Assembly (NCBI GenBank): GCA_040752115.1
Contig: JBFMFB010000001.1
Span: 140,671-204,670, forward strand
Origin: JBFMFB01 sp040752115
GTDB taxonomy: Bacteria > Pseudomonadota > Gammaproteobacteria > Burkholderiales > Sulfuricellaceae
DNA: 64,000 nucleotides
Direction of reading: 5' to 3'
The position numbers and the translations under genes were made by a program. Under the pieces are notes generated by a model that worked only from the letters and a program-made list of their open reading frames with translations, had not been told where the DNA came from and did no database searches. Shown here piece after piece: positions 1-8,313 of this stretch (position 1 is its first letter; every line of letters starts with the position of its first letter).

Positions 1-591
1 GGCGTGGAGGGGCTGGACATGTTCCGCAAGGCGGCGGGCAGGCACGGGCTTCCCATCGTCACCGAACTGATGGACGCACGCATGCTCGACACCTTCCTCG
101 AGTACGACGTGGACGTGATCCAGATCGGCACGCGCAACATGCAGAACTTCGAACTGCTCAAGGAAGTGGGCAAGACCAGCAAGCCGGTGATCCTCAAGCG
201 TGGCATGTCGGCCACCATCTCCGAATGGCTGATGGCGGCGGAGTACATCGCCGCCGGCGGCAACCACAACATCATCTTCTGCGAGCGCGGCATCCGCACC
301 TTCGAAACCTATTACCGCAACGTGCTGGACGTCACCGCCGTAGCGGTGCTGAAAAAGGAAACCCACCTGCCGGTGATCATCGACCCCTCCCATGCCGGCG
401 GCAAGGCCTGGATGGTGCCGGCGCTGTCGCGCGCCGCGATCGCCGCCGGCGCCGACGGCCTGCTGGTGGAAATGCACCCCAACCCGTGCGAAGCCTGGTG
501 CGACGCCGACCAGGCGCTCAATCCCGGCGAGCTCAACAAGCTGATGGGCGAACTCACGGGCATCGCCGGCGTGTTGGGCAGAAGCGTTTGA
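1..591 (+). CDS. aroF: 3-deoxy-7-phosphoheptulonate synthase, type I-beta, 5' truncated
   Basis: First enzyme of the shikimate pathway: condenses phosphoenolpyruvate with erythrose 4-phosphate. The frame is open from the first base, so the N-terminus lies outside the window; 196 residues are present. Type I family signatures are visible in order: QIGTRNMQNFELLKE, LKRGMSATISEW, IIFCERGIRTFE, PVIIDPSHAGG and LLVEMHPNPCEAW. They resemble the I-beta (Bacillus AroA/Thermotoga) form rather than E. coli AroG/F/H. It lies directly before tyrA and aroA, as expected for an aromatic amino acid block. No regulatory ACT or chorismate mutase domain follows at the C-terminus; whether one precedes it cannot be seen. 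Confidence 0.88.
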   Translation, partial: GVEGLDMFRKAAGRHGLPIVTELMDARMLDTFLEYDVDVIQIGTRNMQNFELLKEVGKTSKPVILKRGMSATISEWLMAAEYIAAGGNHNIIFCERGIRTFETYYRNVLDVTAVAVLKKETHLPVIIDPSHAGGKAWMVPALSRAAIAAGADGLLVEMHPNPCEAWCDADQALNPGELNKLMGELTGIAGVLGRSV

Positions 592-598
592 TTTTTTT

Positions 599-655
599 GC
601 CACGAATGACACGAATTCACACGAATTATTCGTGAACATTCGTGTCATTCGTGGC
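599..655. repeat. Repeat family A, copy 1 (short palindrome)
   Basis: Near-perfect palindrome whose outer arms GCCACGAATGACACGAAT and ATTCGTGTCATTCGTGGC are exact reverse complements, with little between. It lies 7 nt after the aroF stop and about 24 nt before the tyrA start. It could act as a bidirectional terminator-like hairpin, but there is no T-tract. Confidence 0.9.
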
Positions 656-678
656 TAACAAAAATTTTCCGAATATCC

Positions 679-1560
679 TTGGCTAACCCTTTGATCAACA
701 AACTCGTCATCTTCGGTGTCGGCCTGATCGGCGGCTCGTTCGCATTGGCTTTGCGCCAGGCGGGCGCGGCGGGAGAGATCGTCGGCGTCGGGCGCACGCC
801 GGGCAACCTGCGCGCCGCGCTTGAGCGGGGCGTGATCGACGTCGCTGCGCCGGACGGGGTGAGCGCCCTGAAGGGTGCCGATGCGGTGCTGCTCGCCATG
901 CCGGTCGGGCAGATGGGTGATGTGATGGCGCAGATCGCGCCGCACCTGGAACCGCAGACCGTGGTCACCGATGCCGGCAGCACCAAGGGCGACGTGGTTC
1001 GGCTTGCACGCCGGCACCTCGCGGCGCACCTCGCGAACTTCGTGCCGGCGCACCCGATCGCCGGCGCCGAGCAAAGCGGGGTCGGGGCGGCCAGAGCCGA
1101 TCTGTTCCGCGACCGGAACGTCGTGCTGACTCCGCTTGCCGAAACGGACGGCAAAGCGCTGCAACGGGCCAGGGCGCTGTGGGAAGCGTGCGGCGCGGCT
1201 GTCAGGGAAATGACGCCGGAATCCCACGACGGCATCTTCGCCGCAGTCAGCCACCTGCCCCATCTGCTCGCCTTCGCGCTGGTGGACGAGATCGCCCGCC
1301 GGCCCGACGCCGGGGAGCTGTTCCGCTACGCCGCCAGCGGCTTCCGCGATTTCACCCGTATCGCCGGCAGCTCGCCGGAAATGTGGCGCGACATCTGCCT
1401 CGCCAACCGCGATGCGCTGCTGTCGGAACTGGACGCCTACCGCGACCAGGTGGCGCGGCTGCGCGAACTGGTGGCAAATAGCGACGGCGCGGCGCTGGAA
1501 GCGCTTTTTGCCCATGCGCGTGAAGCGCGGCAACAGTGGCTGATGAATAGACAGGATTAA
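679..1560 (+). CDS. tyrA: Prephenate/arogenate dehydrogenase
   Basis: NAD(P)-dependent oxidative decarboxylation of prephenate (or arogenate) in tyrosine synthesis. The N-terminal Rossmann signature is VIFGVGLIGGSFALAL. Downstream PDH-family motifs include TDAGSTKGD, HPIAGAEQSG and the H-rich SHLPHLLAFAL segment. 293 residues from TTG 679, a normal length for a TyrA without chorismate mutase. There is no ATG near the start. TTG 691 (giving MINKLVIFG) is an equally good start, and neither has a clear Shine-Dalgarno. The last codons (MNRQD, stop) lie inside repeat B1, so the repeat supplies the stop codon. Followed by aroA-cmk. Confidence 0.9.
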   Translation: MANPLINKLVIFGVGLIGGSFALALRQAGAAGEIVGVGRTPGNLRAALERGVIDVAAPDGVSALKGADAVLLAMPVGQMGDVMAQIAPHLEPQTVVTDAGSTKGDVVRLARRHLAAHLANFVPAHPIAGAEQSGVGAARADLFRDRNVVLTPLAETDGKALQRARALWEACGAAVREMTPESHDGIFAAVSHLPHLLAFALVDEIARRPDAGELFRYAASGFRDFTRIAGSSPEMWRDICLANRDALLSELDAYRDQVARLRELVANSDGAALEALFAHAREARQQWLMNRQD

Positions 1561-1630
1561 CAGGATTTCTCAGGATTTACAAAAACCCCTGAACATCCTG
1601 TCAATCCTGAAAAATTCTGTTAATCCTGTC
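1550..1630. repeat. Repeat family B, copy 1
   Basis: Inverted repeat with arms GACAGGATTAACAGGATTT and a diverged complement ending TGTTAATCCTGTC, about 80 bp long. It overlaps the last 11 nt of tyrA and ends 20 nt before aroA-cmk. Confidence 0.85.
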
Positions 1631-1650
1631 CGTTTTTTGGTTTGCTTCGA

Positions 1651-3603
1651 ATGGAATTCCTAGACCTCTACCCCGCTCTCGCCGCCCGCGGCACGGTACG
1701 CCTGCCCGGCTCGAAAAGCATTTCCAACCGCACCCTGCTGCTGGCGGCGCTCGCCACCGGCGCCACCGACATCCGCGACCTCCTCGCTTCCGACGATACC
1801 GACCGGATGCTGGATGCGCTGAAGCTCCTCGGCGTGCCCTATGAAAAAACCGGCCCCGACGATTACCGGGTCGAAGGCGTGAGCGGCGCGTTCCCGGTCA
1901 AGGAAGCGGACCTGTTCCTGGGCAACGCGGGCACGGCTTTTCGCCCGCTCACCGCTGCGCTGGCCCTGTCCAACGGACATTACAAGCTTTCCGGCGTACC
2001 GCGCATGCACGAGCGGCCGATCGGCGATCTGGTGGATGCACTGCGGCAACTGGGCGCGGACATCCGCTATCTCGGCAACGAGGGCTTTCCGCCGCTGGAA
2101 ATCCTGCCCGCTACCATCCGGCCGGGGATGGCCAGGGTGCGGGGCGACGTCTCCAGCCAGTTTCTCACCGCCTTGCTGATGGCGCTGCCGCTGACCGGCA
2201 AGACCATGACCGTCGAAGTAATCGGCGAGCTCATTTCCAAACCCTACATCGAAATCACGCTGCAACTGATGGCCCGCTTCGGCGTGCGCGTCGAGCGCGA
2301 AGGCTGGCAGCGTTTCACCATCCCCGGCGGCCAATCCTACAAGAGCCCCGGCTCGATCTTCGTCGAGGGCGACGCCTCCTCGGCCTCCTACTTCCTCGCT
2401 GCCGGAGCCATCGGCGGCGGCCCGGTGCGGGTCGAAGGAGTAGGCAGAGCAAGCATCCAGGGCGACGTGCGCTTCGCCGATGCCCTGGCGCAAATGGGCG
2501 CCCGCATCGAAATGGGCGACAACTGGATCGAAGCGCGCGGCCCGGAATCCGGCAAGCTCAAAGCCCTCGACCTCGACTGCAACCACATTCCCGACGCCGC
2601 CATGACGCTGGCCGTCGCGGCCCTCTTCGCCGACGGCACCACCACCCTGCGCAACATCGCCAGCTGGCGGGTCAAGGAAACCGACCGCATCGCCGCCATG
2701 GCAGCCGAACTGCGCAAGGTCGGCGCGAGGGTGGAGGAAGGTGCGGATTTCATTCGGGTCACCCCGCCTCACCCCTCACCCCTCACTCCTCACGCCAGCA
2801 TTGACACCTACGACGACCACCGTATGGCGATGTGCTTTTCCCTGGTCTGCCTGGGCAATGTCCCGGTGCGCATCAACGACCCGAAATGCGTCGCCAAGAC
2901 CTTTCCGGATTATTTCGAGCGGTTCGCCGGGATTCTCGAACGCGAGGGCGTGCCGGTCATCGCCATCGACGGCCCTTCCGCTTCCGGCAAGGGGACGGTA
3001 GCCGCCCTGGTGGCGAAAGAGTTGGGCTTCCATTTGCTCGACAGCGGTGCCCTCTACCGTCTCGTCGCGCTCGCCGCGAGCCGCGCCGGCATCGCGCTGG
3101 ATGACGAGGCGGCGCTGGCGAAGCTGGCGCAGAACCTCGACGTGCACTTCGACGGCAGCGACATCTGGCTGGACGGCGGGAAGGTGGGCGAGGAGGTGCG
3201 CTCCGAGGCTTCTGGCGAAGGGGCCTCCAAAGTGGCCGCCCTTCCCGGGGTGCGCGCCGCGCTGCTCGATCGCCAGCGCGCCTTCCGTAAGGCTCCCGGC
3301 CTGGTTGCGGACGGCCGCGACATGGGCTCGGTGGTGTTTCCCGACGCGACGCTCAAGATATTTCTTACCGCGAGCGCCGAGGTGCGCGCCGAGCGCCGCT
3401 ATAAACAGTTGATGGAAAAAGGAATGTGTGCTAAGCTTGATCAAATTTTGCAGGACATCCGGAACCGCGATGCGCGCGACAGTTCGCGCAGCGTGGCGCC
3501 CCTGCAGAAATGTGCGGATGCGAGCCTGCTCGACACCAGCAATCTCACCATCGCCGAAGCGGTGGCCGAAGTGCTGGACCGATACCGGGCGTTGCATTCG
3601 TAA
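1651..3603 (+). CDS. aroA-cmk: Fused EPSP synthase - cytidylate kinase
   Basis: One 650-residue frame carries two enzymes. Residues about 1-425 are 5-enolpyruvylshikimate-3-phosphate synthase (PGSKSISNRTLLLAAL, FLGNAGTAFRPLTAAL, DCNHIPDAAMT, YDDHRMAMCFSL, KTFPDYFERFAG). Residues about 434-650 are CMP kinase (IAIDGPSASGKGTVA P-loop, LDSGALYR, DGRDMGSVVFPDA, RNRDARDSSR). Most bacteria have adjacent aroA and cmk genes; here there is no stop between them and only about ten linker residues. ATG 1651 is chosen because homology begins at once. GTG 2950 with a GAGGG just upstream could allow separate internal initiation of the kinase. Just before the conserved DDHR segment, about 12 residues (HPSPLTPH part) come from a CCCCTCAC-type low-complexity stretch. 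rpsA follows, as usual for cmk. Confidence 0.93.
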   Translation: MEFLDLYPALAARGTVRLPGSKSISNRTLLLAALATGATDIRDLLASDDTDRMLDALKLLGVPYEKTGPDDYRVEGVSGAFPVKEADLFLGNAGTAFRPLTAALALSNGHYKLSGVPRMHERPIGDLVDALRQLGADIRYLGNEGFPPLEILPATIRPGMARVRGDVSSQFLTALLMALPLTGKTMTVEVIGELISKPYIEITLQLMARFGVRVEREGWQRFTIPGGQSYKSPGSIFVEGDASSASYFLAAGAIGGGPVRVEGVGRASIQGDVRFADALAQMGARIEMGDNWIEARGPESGKLKALDLDCNHIPDAAMTLAVAALFADGTTTLRNIASWRVKETDRIAAMAAELRKVGARVEEGADFIRVTPPHPSPLTPHASIDTYDDHRMAMCFSLVCLGNVPVRINDPKCVAKTFPDYFERFAGILEREGVPVIAIDGPSASGKGTVAALVAKELGFHLLDSGALYRLVALAASRAGIALDDEAALAKLAQNLDVHFDGSDIWLDGGKVGEEVRSEASGEGASKVAALPGVRAALLDRQRAFRKAPGLVADGRDMGSVVFPDATLKIFLTASAEVRAERRYKQLMEKGMCAKLDQILQDIRNRDARDSSRSVAPLQKCADASLLDTSNLTIAEAVAEVLDRYRALHS

Positions 3604-3646
3604 AAAGGCGTCAAAAGTTTCAGGCAGTACTTGACAGGTTTCCGCC

Positions 3647-3738
3647 CGCTGCGGCTCCGCAGCGCCCGGCACTCCTCCGCAGCACACTGTCCTCTGACTT
3701 CTGGCTTGTTCAATCAGCCCCGTCCCTTTTACGACGGG
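3647..3738 (+). promoter_or_regulatory. rpsA leader with two inverted repeats
   Basis: The 155 nt before rpsA hold a hairpin at 3647-3664 (CGCTGCGG/CCGCAGCG, 2-nt loop) and a second at 3719-3738 (CCCGTC/GACGGG) ending 20 nt before the rpsA ATG. A TTGACA lies at 3631-3636 but has no matching -10. The second hairpin is placed where S1 autoregulation of its own message could act; that is inference. Confidence 0.3.
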
Positions 3739-3758
3739 ATATTTGAGTTTTTACTTTT

Positions 3759-5477
3759 ATGATTACTGCTTCCTCCACCCCTGAAAAACACGAAAGCTTT
3801 GCCGCCCTCTTCGAAGAGAGCCTGACTCGCCAGGAAATGCGCCAGGGCGAAGTGATCACCGCCGAAGTGGTGCATGTCGACAACGACAAGGTGATCGTCA
3901 ACGCCGGCCTGAAATCCGAAAGCGTCATTCCTGCGGAAGAGTTCCGCAACGACATGGGCGAAATCGAGGTCAAGGTCGGCGATTTCGTCAGCGTCGCAAT
4001 CGACGCGCTGGAAGACGGCTATGGCGCGACCAAGCTGTCGCGTGAAAAAGCAAAGCGCATCGCTGCCTGGCAGGAGCTGGAGGGCGCCATGGAACAGGGT
4101 ACGCTGGTGCAGGGCCTGATCAACGGCTCGGTGAAAGGCGGCCTGACCGTCATGGTGAACGGCATCCGCGCCTTCCTGCCCGGCTCGCTGGTGGATATCC
4201 GCCCGGTCAAGGACACCGCGCCGTATCAGGGCAAGCAACTGGAATTCAAGGTCATCAAGCTCGACCGCAAGCGCAACAACGTCGTAGTTTCCCGCCGCGC
4301 CGTGCTGGAAGCCACTCAGGGCGCGGAGCGCAAGGCGCTGCTGGAGAACCTGCGCGAAGGCGCGATCGTCAAGGGCATCGTCAAGAACATCACCGACTAC
4401 GGCGCGTTTGTGGATCTGGGCGGCATCGACGGCCTGCTGCACATCACCGACCTCGCCTGGCGCCGCGTCAAGCACCCGTCCGAAGTGCTGGCCGTGGGCG
4501 ATGAAGTGGAAGCCAAGATCCTCAAGTTCGACCAGGAGAAGAACCGCGTCTCCCTCGGCATCAAACAACTGGGCGACGATCCCTGGGTCAACCTGTCCCG
4601 CCGTTATCCGCAGGGCACCCGCCTGTTCGGCAAGGTGACCAACCTCACCGACTACGGTGCGTTCGTCGAAATCGAGCAAGGCATCGAGGGGCTGGTACAC
4701 GTCTCCGAGATGGACTGGACCAACAAGAACGTGCATCCCGCCAAGGTGGTGCAGGTCGGCGACGAAGTGGAAGTGATGATCCTGGAGATCGACGAAGAGC
4801 GCCGCCGCATTTCCCTCGGCATGAAGCAATGCAAGCCCAACCCATGGGACGAGTTCGCCGCGACCCACAAGAAAGGCGACAAGGTGCGCGGCCAGATCAA
4901 GTCCATCACCGATTTCGGCGTCTTCATCGGCCTGCCCGGCGGCATCGACGGCCTGGTGCATCTGTCCGACCTGTCCTGGAACATGCCCGGCGAAGAAGCC
5001 GTGCGCAACTACAAGAAGGGCGACGAAGTCGAAGCCGTGGTATTGGCGATCGATGCGGAACGCGAGCGCATTTCCCTGGGCATCAAGCAGCTGGAAGGCG
5101 ACCCCTTCAACAACTACGTTTCCACCCATGACAAGGGCAGCATCGTCAAGGGCGTGGTGAAGAGCATCGACGCCAAGGGCGCCACCATCACCCTGGACGG
5201 CGAAGTCGAAGGCTACTTGCGCGCCTCCGAAGTCTCCCGCGACCGGGTCGAAGACATCCGCACCCATCTCAAGGAAGGGGACGAAGTCGAGACCAAAATC
5301 ATTGCCGTCGACCGCAAGAACCGCAACATCAGCCTGTCCATCAAGGCCAAGGACATGGCGGATGAATCCGAAGCGATGCAGAAGATGGCCAGTGAGCAAA
5401 GCGCGGCCAGCGCCGGCACCACCAACTTGGGAGCCCTGCTGAAGGCCAAATTGGACGTGAAGAATACCGGCCAATAA
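3759..5477 (+). CDS. rpsA: 30S ribosomal protein S1
   Basis: Binds mRNA on the 30S subunit and helps initiation on structured messages. 572 residues, close to the usual 555-575 of proteobacterial S1. Six S1/OB repeats are visible; the later ones share GAFVDLGGIDGLLHITDLAW, GAFVEIEQGIEGLVHVSEMD and GVFIGLPGGIDGLVHLSDLS, followed by RISLGMKQ/RISLGIKQ strand ends. The ATG at 3759 starts MITASSTPEKHESFAALFEE, the typical S1 N-terminus. It stands between aroA-cmk and ihfB, the conserved proteobacterial order. Confidence 0.97.
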   Translation: MITASSTPEKHESFAALFEESLTRQEMRQGEVITAEVVHVDNDKVIVNAGLKSESVIPAEEFRNDMGEIEVKVGDFVSVAIDALEDGYGATKLSREKAKRIAAWQELEGAMEQGTLVQGLINGSVKGGLTVMVNGIRAFLPGSLVDIRPVKDTAPYQGKQLEFKVIKLDRKRNNVVVSRRAVLEATQGAERKALLENLREGAIVKGIVKNITDYGAFVDLGGIDGLLHITDLAWRRVKHPSEVLAVGDEVEAKILKFDQEKNRVSLGIKQLGDDPWVNLSRRYPQGTRLFGKVTNLTDYGAFVEIEQGIEGLVHVSEMDWTNKNVHPAKVVQVGDEVEVMILEIDEERRRISLGMKQCKPNPWDEFAATHKKGDKVRGQIKSITDFGVFIGLPGGIDGLVHLSDLSWNMPGEEAVRNYKKGDEVEAVVLAIDAERERISLGIKQLEGDPFNNYVSTHDKGSIVKGVVKSIDAKGATITLDGEVEGYLRASEVSRDRVEDIRTHLKEGDEVETKIIAVDRKNRNISLSIKAKDMADESEAMQKMASEQSAASAGTTNLGALLKAKLDVKNTGQ

Positions 5478-5509
5478 CCTTTACGGGCATCTTGAGCGAA
5501 GGATGGTTC

Positions 5510-5803
5510 ATGACAAAATCTGAGCTGATTAACAAGTTGGCGGCGCGCTATCCCCAGCTGGTGGCCAAGGACGCGGAACTTGCGGTCAAAACGGTCCTGG
5601 AAGCGATGTCGAGCAGCCTGGCAAAAGGACAGCGCATCGAGATCCGGGGGTTCGGCAGTTTCAGCCTGAACTACCGCCCCCCGCGTATCGGGCGCAATCC
5701 CAAAACCGGCGGCAAGGTCAACGTGCCGGCCAAATACGTTCCGCATTTCAAGGCCGGCAAGGAGCTGAGGGAACGGGTGGATACCCTGGCTAACCCGGCC
5801 TAA
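5510..5803 (+). CDS. ihfB: Integration host factor subunit beta
   Basis: Small DNA-bending protein that pairs with IhfA. 97 residues, normal length. It has MTKSELINKLAARYPQL at the N-terminus, the IEIRGFGSFSLNYRPPRIG DNA-binding arm with the intercalating RNPKTG loop, and FKAGKELRERV at the C-terminus. ATG 5510 is preceded by GCGAAGGATGG. It lies 32 nt after rpsA and is followed by a strong terminator. Confidence 0.96.
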   Translation: MTKSELINKLAARYPQLVAKDAELAVKTVLEAMSSSLAKGQRIEIRGFGSFSLNYRPPRIGRNPKTGGKVNVPAKYVPHFKAGKELRERVDTLANPA

Positions 5804-5835
5804 CCGGCACGCTTCCTTCAACGCCGGATGAATAT

Positions 5836-5871
5836 GGCGGCATTATCGCAAGATCGTGCCGCCTTTTTTTT
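5836..5871 (+). terminator. Rho-independent terminator after ihfB
   Basis: Stem GGCGGCA (5836-5842) pairs with TGCCGCC (5857-5863) across a 14-nt loop, followed by eight T. It separates rpsA-ihfB from lapA-lapB. Confidence 0.85.
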
Positions 5872-5888
5872 CCACGGACAAAGCGAAA

Positions 5889-6194
5889 ATGCGCTACCTC
5901 TTCTGGCCGTTCGGCATCGTGCTGTTTTTGCTGGCGCTGGGCTTCGCCGTCAAGAACGGCGAGCCGGTCACGCTCTACTATTACCTCGGCTACCAATGGC
6001 GAGCGCCGCTGGTGCTGATCATCCTCGCATTCTTTTGCGCCGGGGTGGTTTCCGGCATTGTCGCCTCCCTCGGGCTAATTTTCAGACAGCGGCGGGAGCT
6101 GCTGGCGGTGCGGCGCGAGCTGCGTAGCAAGGCGCAGGCGGCAGAAAAACGGCGCTCCGCTGCCGAAGCGGCCGTTTCCGAGCAGAAAACCTGA
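5889..6194 (+). CDS. lapA: Lipopolysaccharide assembly protein A (LapA domain)
   Basis: 101-residue inner-membrane protein with two membrane segments (residues about 5-22 and 38-60) joined by VKNGEPVTLYYYLGYQWRAP, then a charged coiled-coil tail (RRELLAVRRELRSKAQAAEK). This matches the LapA/DUF1049 family, which works with LapB in controlling LpxC turnover and LPS assembly. ATG 5889 begins just before the first membrane segment; an in-frame ATG at 5856 would add residues from the terminator region and is less likely. lapB starts 12 nt downstream. Confidence 0.87.
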   Translation: MRYLFWPFGIVLFLLALGFAVKNGEPVTLYYYLGYQWRAPLVLIILAFFCAGVVSGIVASLGLIFRQRRELLAVRRELRSKAQAAEKRRSAAEAAVSEQKT

Positions 6195-6206
6195 TACCGG
6201 CGCGGC

Positions 6207-7385
6207 ATGGAATTCGAATATTGGTGGCTGCTGGCATTCCCGCTGTTCTTCAGCCTGGGCTGGCTGGCGGCGCGGGTTGACATCCAGCACCTGCTGTCGG
6301 AATCGCGCAGCTTGCCCGCATCCTACATCGAAGGACTGAACTTCCTCCTCAACGAGCAGCCGGACAAGGCGATCGAAGCCTTCGTCGAGGTGGCCAAGGC
6401 CGACACCGAAACGGTGGAGCTCAATTTCGCGCTGGGCGGCCTATTCCGGCGCCGCGGCGAAGTGGAGCGGGCGATCCGCATGCACCAGAACCTGGTCGAA
6501 CGCGCCGATCTCGATGGCGAGAAGCGGCAGCTCGCGCTGTTCGAGTTGGGCCAGGATTATCTCAAGGCAGGGCTGCTCGACCGCGCTGAACAGATCTTCA
6601 GCGGCTTGCGTAATACCCCTCATGACATTCCGGCATCGAAATTCCTGCTGGAAATCTATGAACTGGAAAAGGATTGGCACAACGCCATCCGCATCGCGCA
6701 GCAGCTCGCGACGACCGCACCCGGCCACTCCTGGCAGAAAGAAATTGCGCAGTTCCATTGCGAACTGGCCGTGGGCGAAAGCGCCCACTCCGATCTGGAT
6801 GCCGCTCGCAAGCACCTTGATGCTGCGCTTTCGGTTTACCGCGACTGCGCGCGCGCCAACCTGCTGCTGGGCGATCTCGAGGCGGCGGAAAACCGGCACG
6901 AGACCGCCATCCACTACTGGAAGCGGATCGAAACCCAGAACCCGGCCTACCTGCCGCTCGTGGCGGAGCGGCTGCTGGCCAGCCACCGCGCCCTGGGGCG
7001 GGCGGCTGACGGACTTGCCCTGCTGCGCAGCTATCTCACCAAATACGCCTCGGTGGATATTCTCAACACGGTATTCCAGACCGAGCTCGAACTGGAAGGC
7101 GCGCATGCCGCTTACCGCATGGTGCGCGACGAGCTGCGGCGCAATCCCTCGCTGCGGGGCCTGGACAAGCTGCTCGAAGCGCAGTTGATCGAAGCGCCCG
7201 CAGAGCGCAGGCAGGACATGCAGTTGATCAAGAACCTGATTCATCAGCACAGCCAGCGGCTCACCCTGTACGGCTGCGAAAACTGCGGCTTCAAGGCAAA
7301 GCAGTTCCACTGGCGCTGCCCGGCCTGCGGTGGCTGGGAAACCTTCCCGCCCAAGCGGCGCGAAGAACTTGAATCGTTGGCGTGA
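6207..7385 (+). CDS. lapB: Lipopolysaccharide assembly protein B, TPR protein
   Basis: 392 residues: N-terminal membrane anchor (WWLLAFPLFFSLGWLAARV), TPR repeats through the middle and a C-terminal rubredoxin-like zinc ribbon, YGCENCGFKAKQFHWRCPACG with paired CxxC motifs. This architecture and length are characteristic of LapB (YciM), the adaptor that presents LpxC to FtsH. It follows lapA by 12 nt, as in many proteobacteria. Confidence 0.93.
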   Translation: MEFEYWWLLAFPLFFSLGWLAARVDIQHLLSESRSLPASYIEGLNFLLNEQPDKAIEAFVEVAKADTETVELNFALGGLFRRRGEVERAIRMHQNLVERADLDGEKRQLALFELGQDYLKAGLLDRAEQIFSGLRNTPHDIPASKFLLEIYELEKDWHNAIRIAQQLATTAPGHSWQKEIAQFHCELAVGESAHSDLDAARKHLDAALSVYRDCARANLLLGDLEAAENRHETAIHYWKRIETQNPAYLPLVAERLLASHRALGRAADGLALLRSYLTKYASVDILNTVFQTELELEGAHAAYRMVRDELRRNPSLRGLDKLLEAQLIEAPAERRQDMQLIKNLIHQHSQRLTLYGCENCGFKAKQFHWRCPACGGWETFPPKRREELESLA

Positions 7386-7403
7386 AACCGGAAAAACGTT
7401 TAA

Positions 7404-7567
7404 CCACGAATGACACGAATAAGCACGAATGCACACGAATGTCCAAGAATAATCCCGACGTTACTCATGGGACCGTGCTCACTTGATGCCTGGATGGCAT
7501 GCTGCAAATCGGCCGCACTTCATTGTTCTTATTTGTGTTCATTCGTGCTTATTCGTGTCATTCGTGG
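7404..7567. repeat. Repeat family A, copy 2 (long form with core)
   Basis: Arms CCACGAATGACACGAAT and ATTCGTGTCATTCGTGG enclose about 85 nt. The core (ACTCATGGGACCGTGCTCAC, and CACTTCATTGTTCTTA near its right end) recurs in copy 6 at 35.7 kb, so this is a defined element rather than random palindromes. It fills most of the 211-nt lapB-pyrF gap. Confidence 0.88.
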
Positions 7568-7596
7568 TGAAGTGCCGGTCTTAGGATAAAAACAAT

Positions 7597-8313
7597 ATGC
7601 ACAGTAACGACCCCAAAATCATCGTCGCGCTGGACTACGCCGATGCGAAATCCGCCGCTGCCCTGGCCGCCCGGCTCGACCCGGGGCTGTGCCGCCTGAA
7701 AGTGGGCAAGGAGCTGTTCACCGCCGCGGGCCCGGCCTTCGTCGAACAGTTGGCGGCAAAGAATTTCGAGGTGTTTCTCGACCTGAAATTCCACGACATT
7801 CCCCACACCGTCGCCCAGGCGTGCAGGGCAGCCGCCGGGCTGGGCGTATGGATGCTCAATGTGCATGCACTGGGGGGGCGTGCTATGATGAGCGCCGCCC
7901 GCGAGGCGCTTGACGGCCTGGATCGTCAGCCCAAGCTGATCGCCGTCACCGTACTCACCAGCATGGGGCGCCCCGACCTTCAGGAACTGGGCATCGCGGA
8001 GGAACCGCAGGATCTGGTGCTGCGCCTGGCGAGGCTGGCCGCGGCCTGCGGCCTCGACGGCGTGGTTTGCTCGGCCCAGGAAGCGGGCCTGCTGCGGCGG
8101 GAAATCGGCCCGCGCTTTTGCCTGGTGACGCCCGGCATCCGCCCCGCACAAGCCAACCGGGACGATCAGACCCGGATCATGACGCCGGCGCAGGCGCTCG
8201 CCGCCGGATCGGACTACCTGGTGATCGGCCGGCCGATCACCCAGGCGCCGGACCCGCTCGCCGCTCTGCAGGCGATCCGGCAAGAAATCGCAACCTTTGG
8301 AGAAATAAATTGA
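7597..8313 (+). CDS. pyrF: Orotidine 5'-phosphate decarboxylase
   Basis: Last step of UMP synthesis. 238 residues, normal for the bacterial family. KIIVALDYADAKSA opens strand 1, LKVGKELFTAAGP carries the substrate lysine, and FLDLKFHDIPHTV is the catalytic D-K-D signature; TPGIRP and YLVIGRPITQAPDP bind phosphate. ATG 7597 follows TAGGATAAAAACAAT. The stop TGA overlaps the TTG start of ugd, which indicates translational coupling. Confidence 0.96.
   Translation: MHSNDPKIIVALDYADAKSAAALAARLDPGLCRLKVGKELFTAAGPAFVEQLAAKNFEVFLDLKFHDIPHTVAQACRAAAGLGVWMLNVHALGGRAMMSAAREALDGLDRQPKLIAVTVLTSMGRPDLQELGIAEEPQDLVLRLARLAAACGLDGVVCSAQEAGLLRREIGPRFCLVTPGIRPAQANRDDQTRIMTPAQALAAGSDYLVIGRPITQAPDPLAALQAIRQEIATFGEIN

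Noticed and set aside
599..655. ATTCGTG repeats as a CRISPR array
   Set aside because: Copies are palindromic, dispersed over 50 kb, and not separated by uniform spacers.
3729..5474. Long minus-strand open frame (581 codons) opposite rpsA
   Set aside because: Mirror of the biased codon use of rpsA; no domain, no ribosome site.
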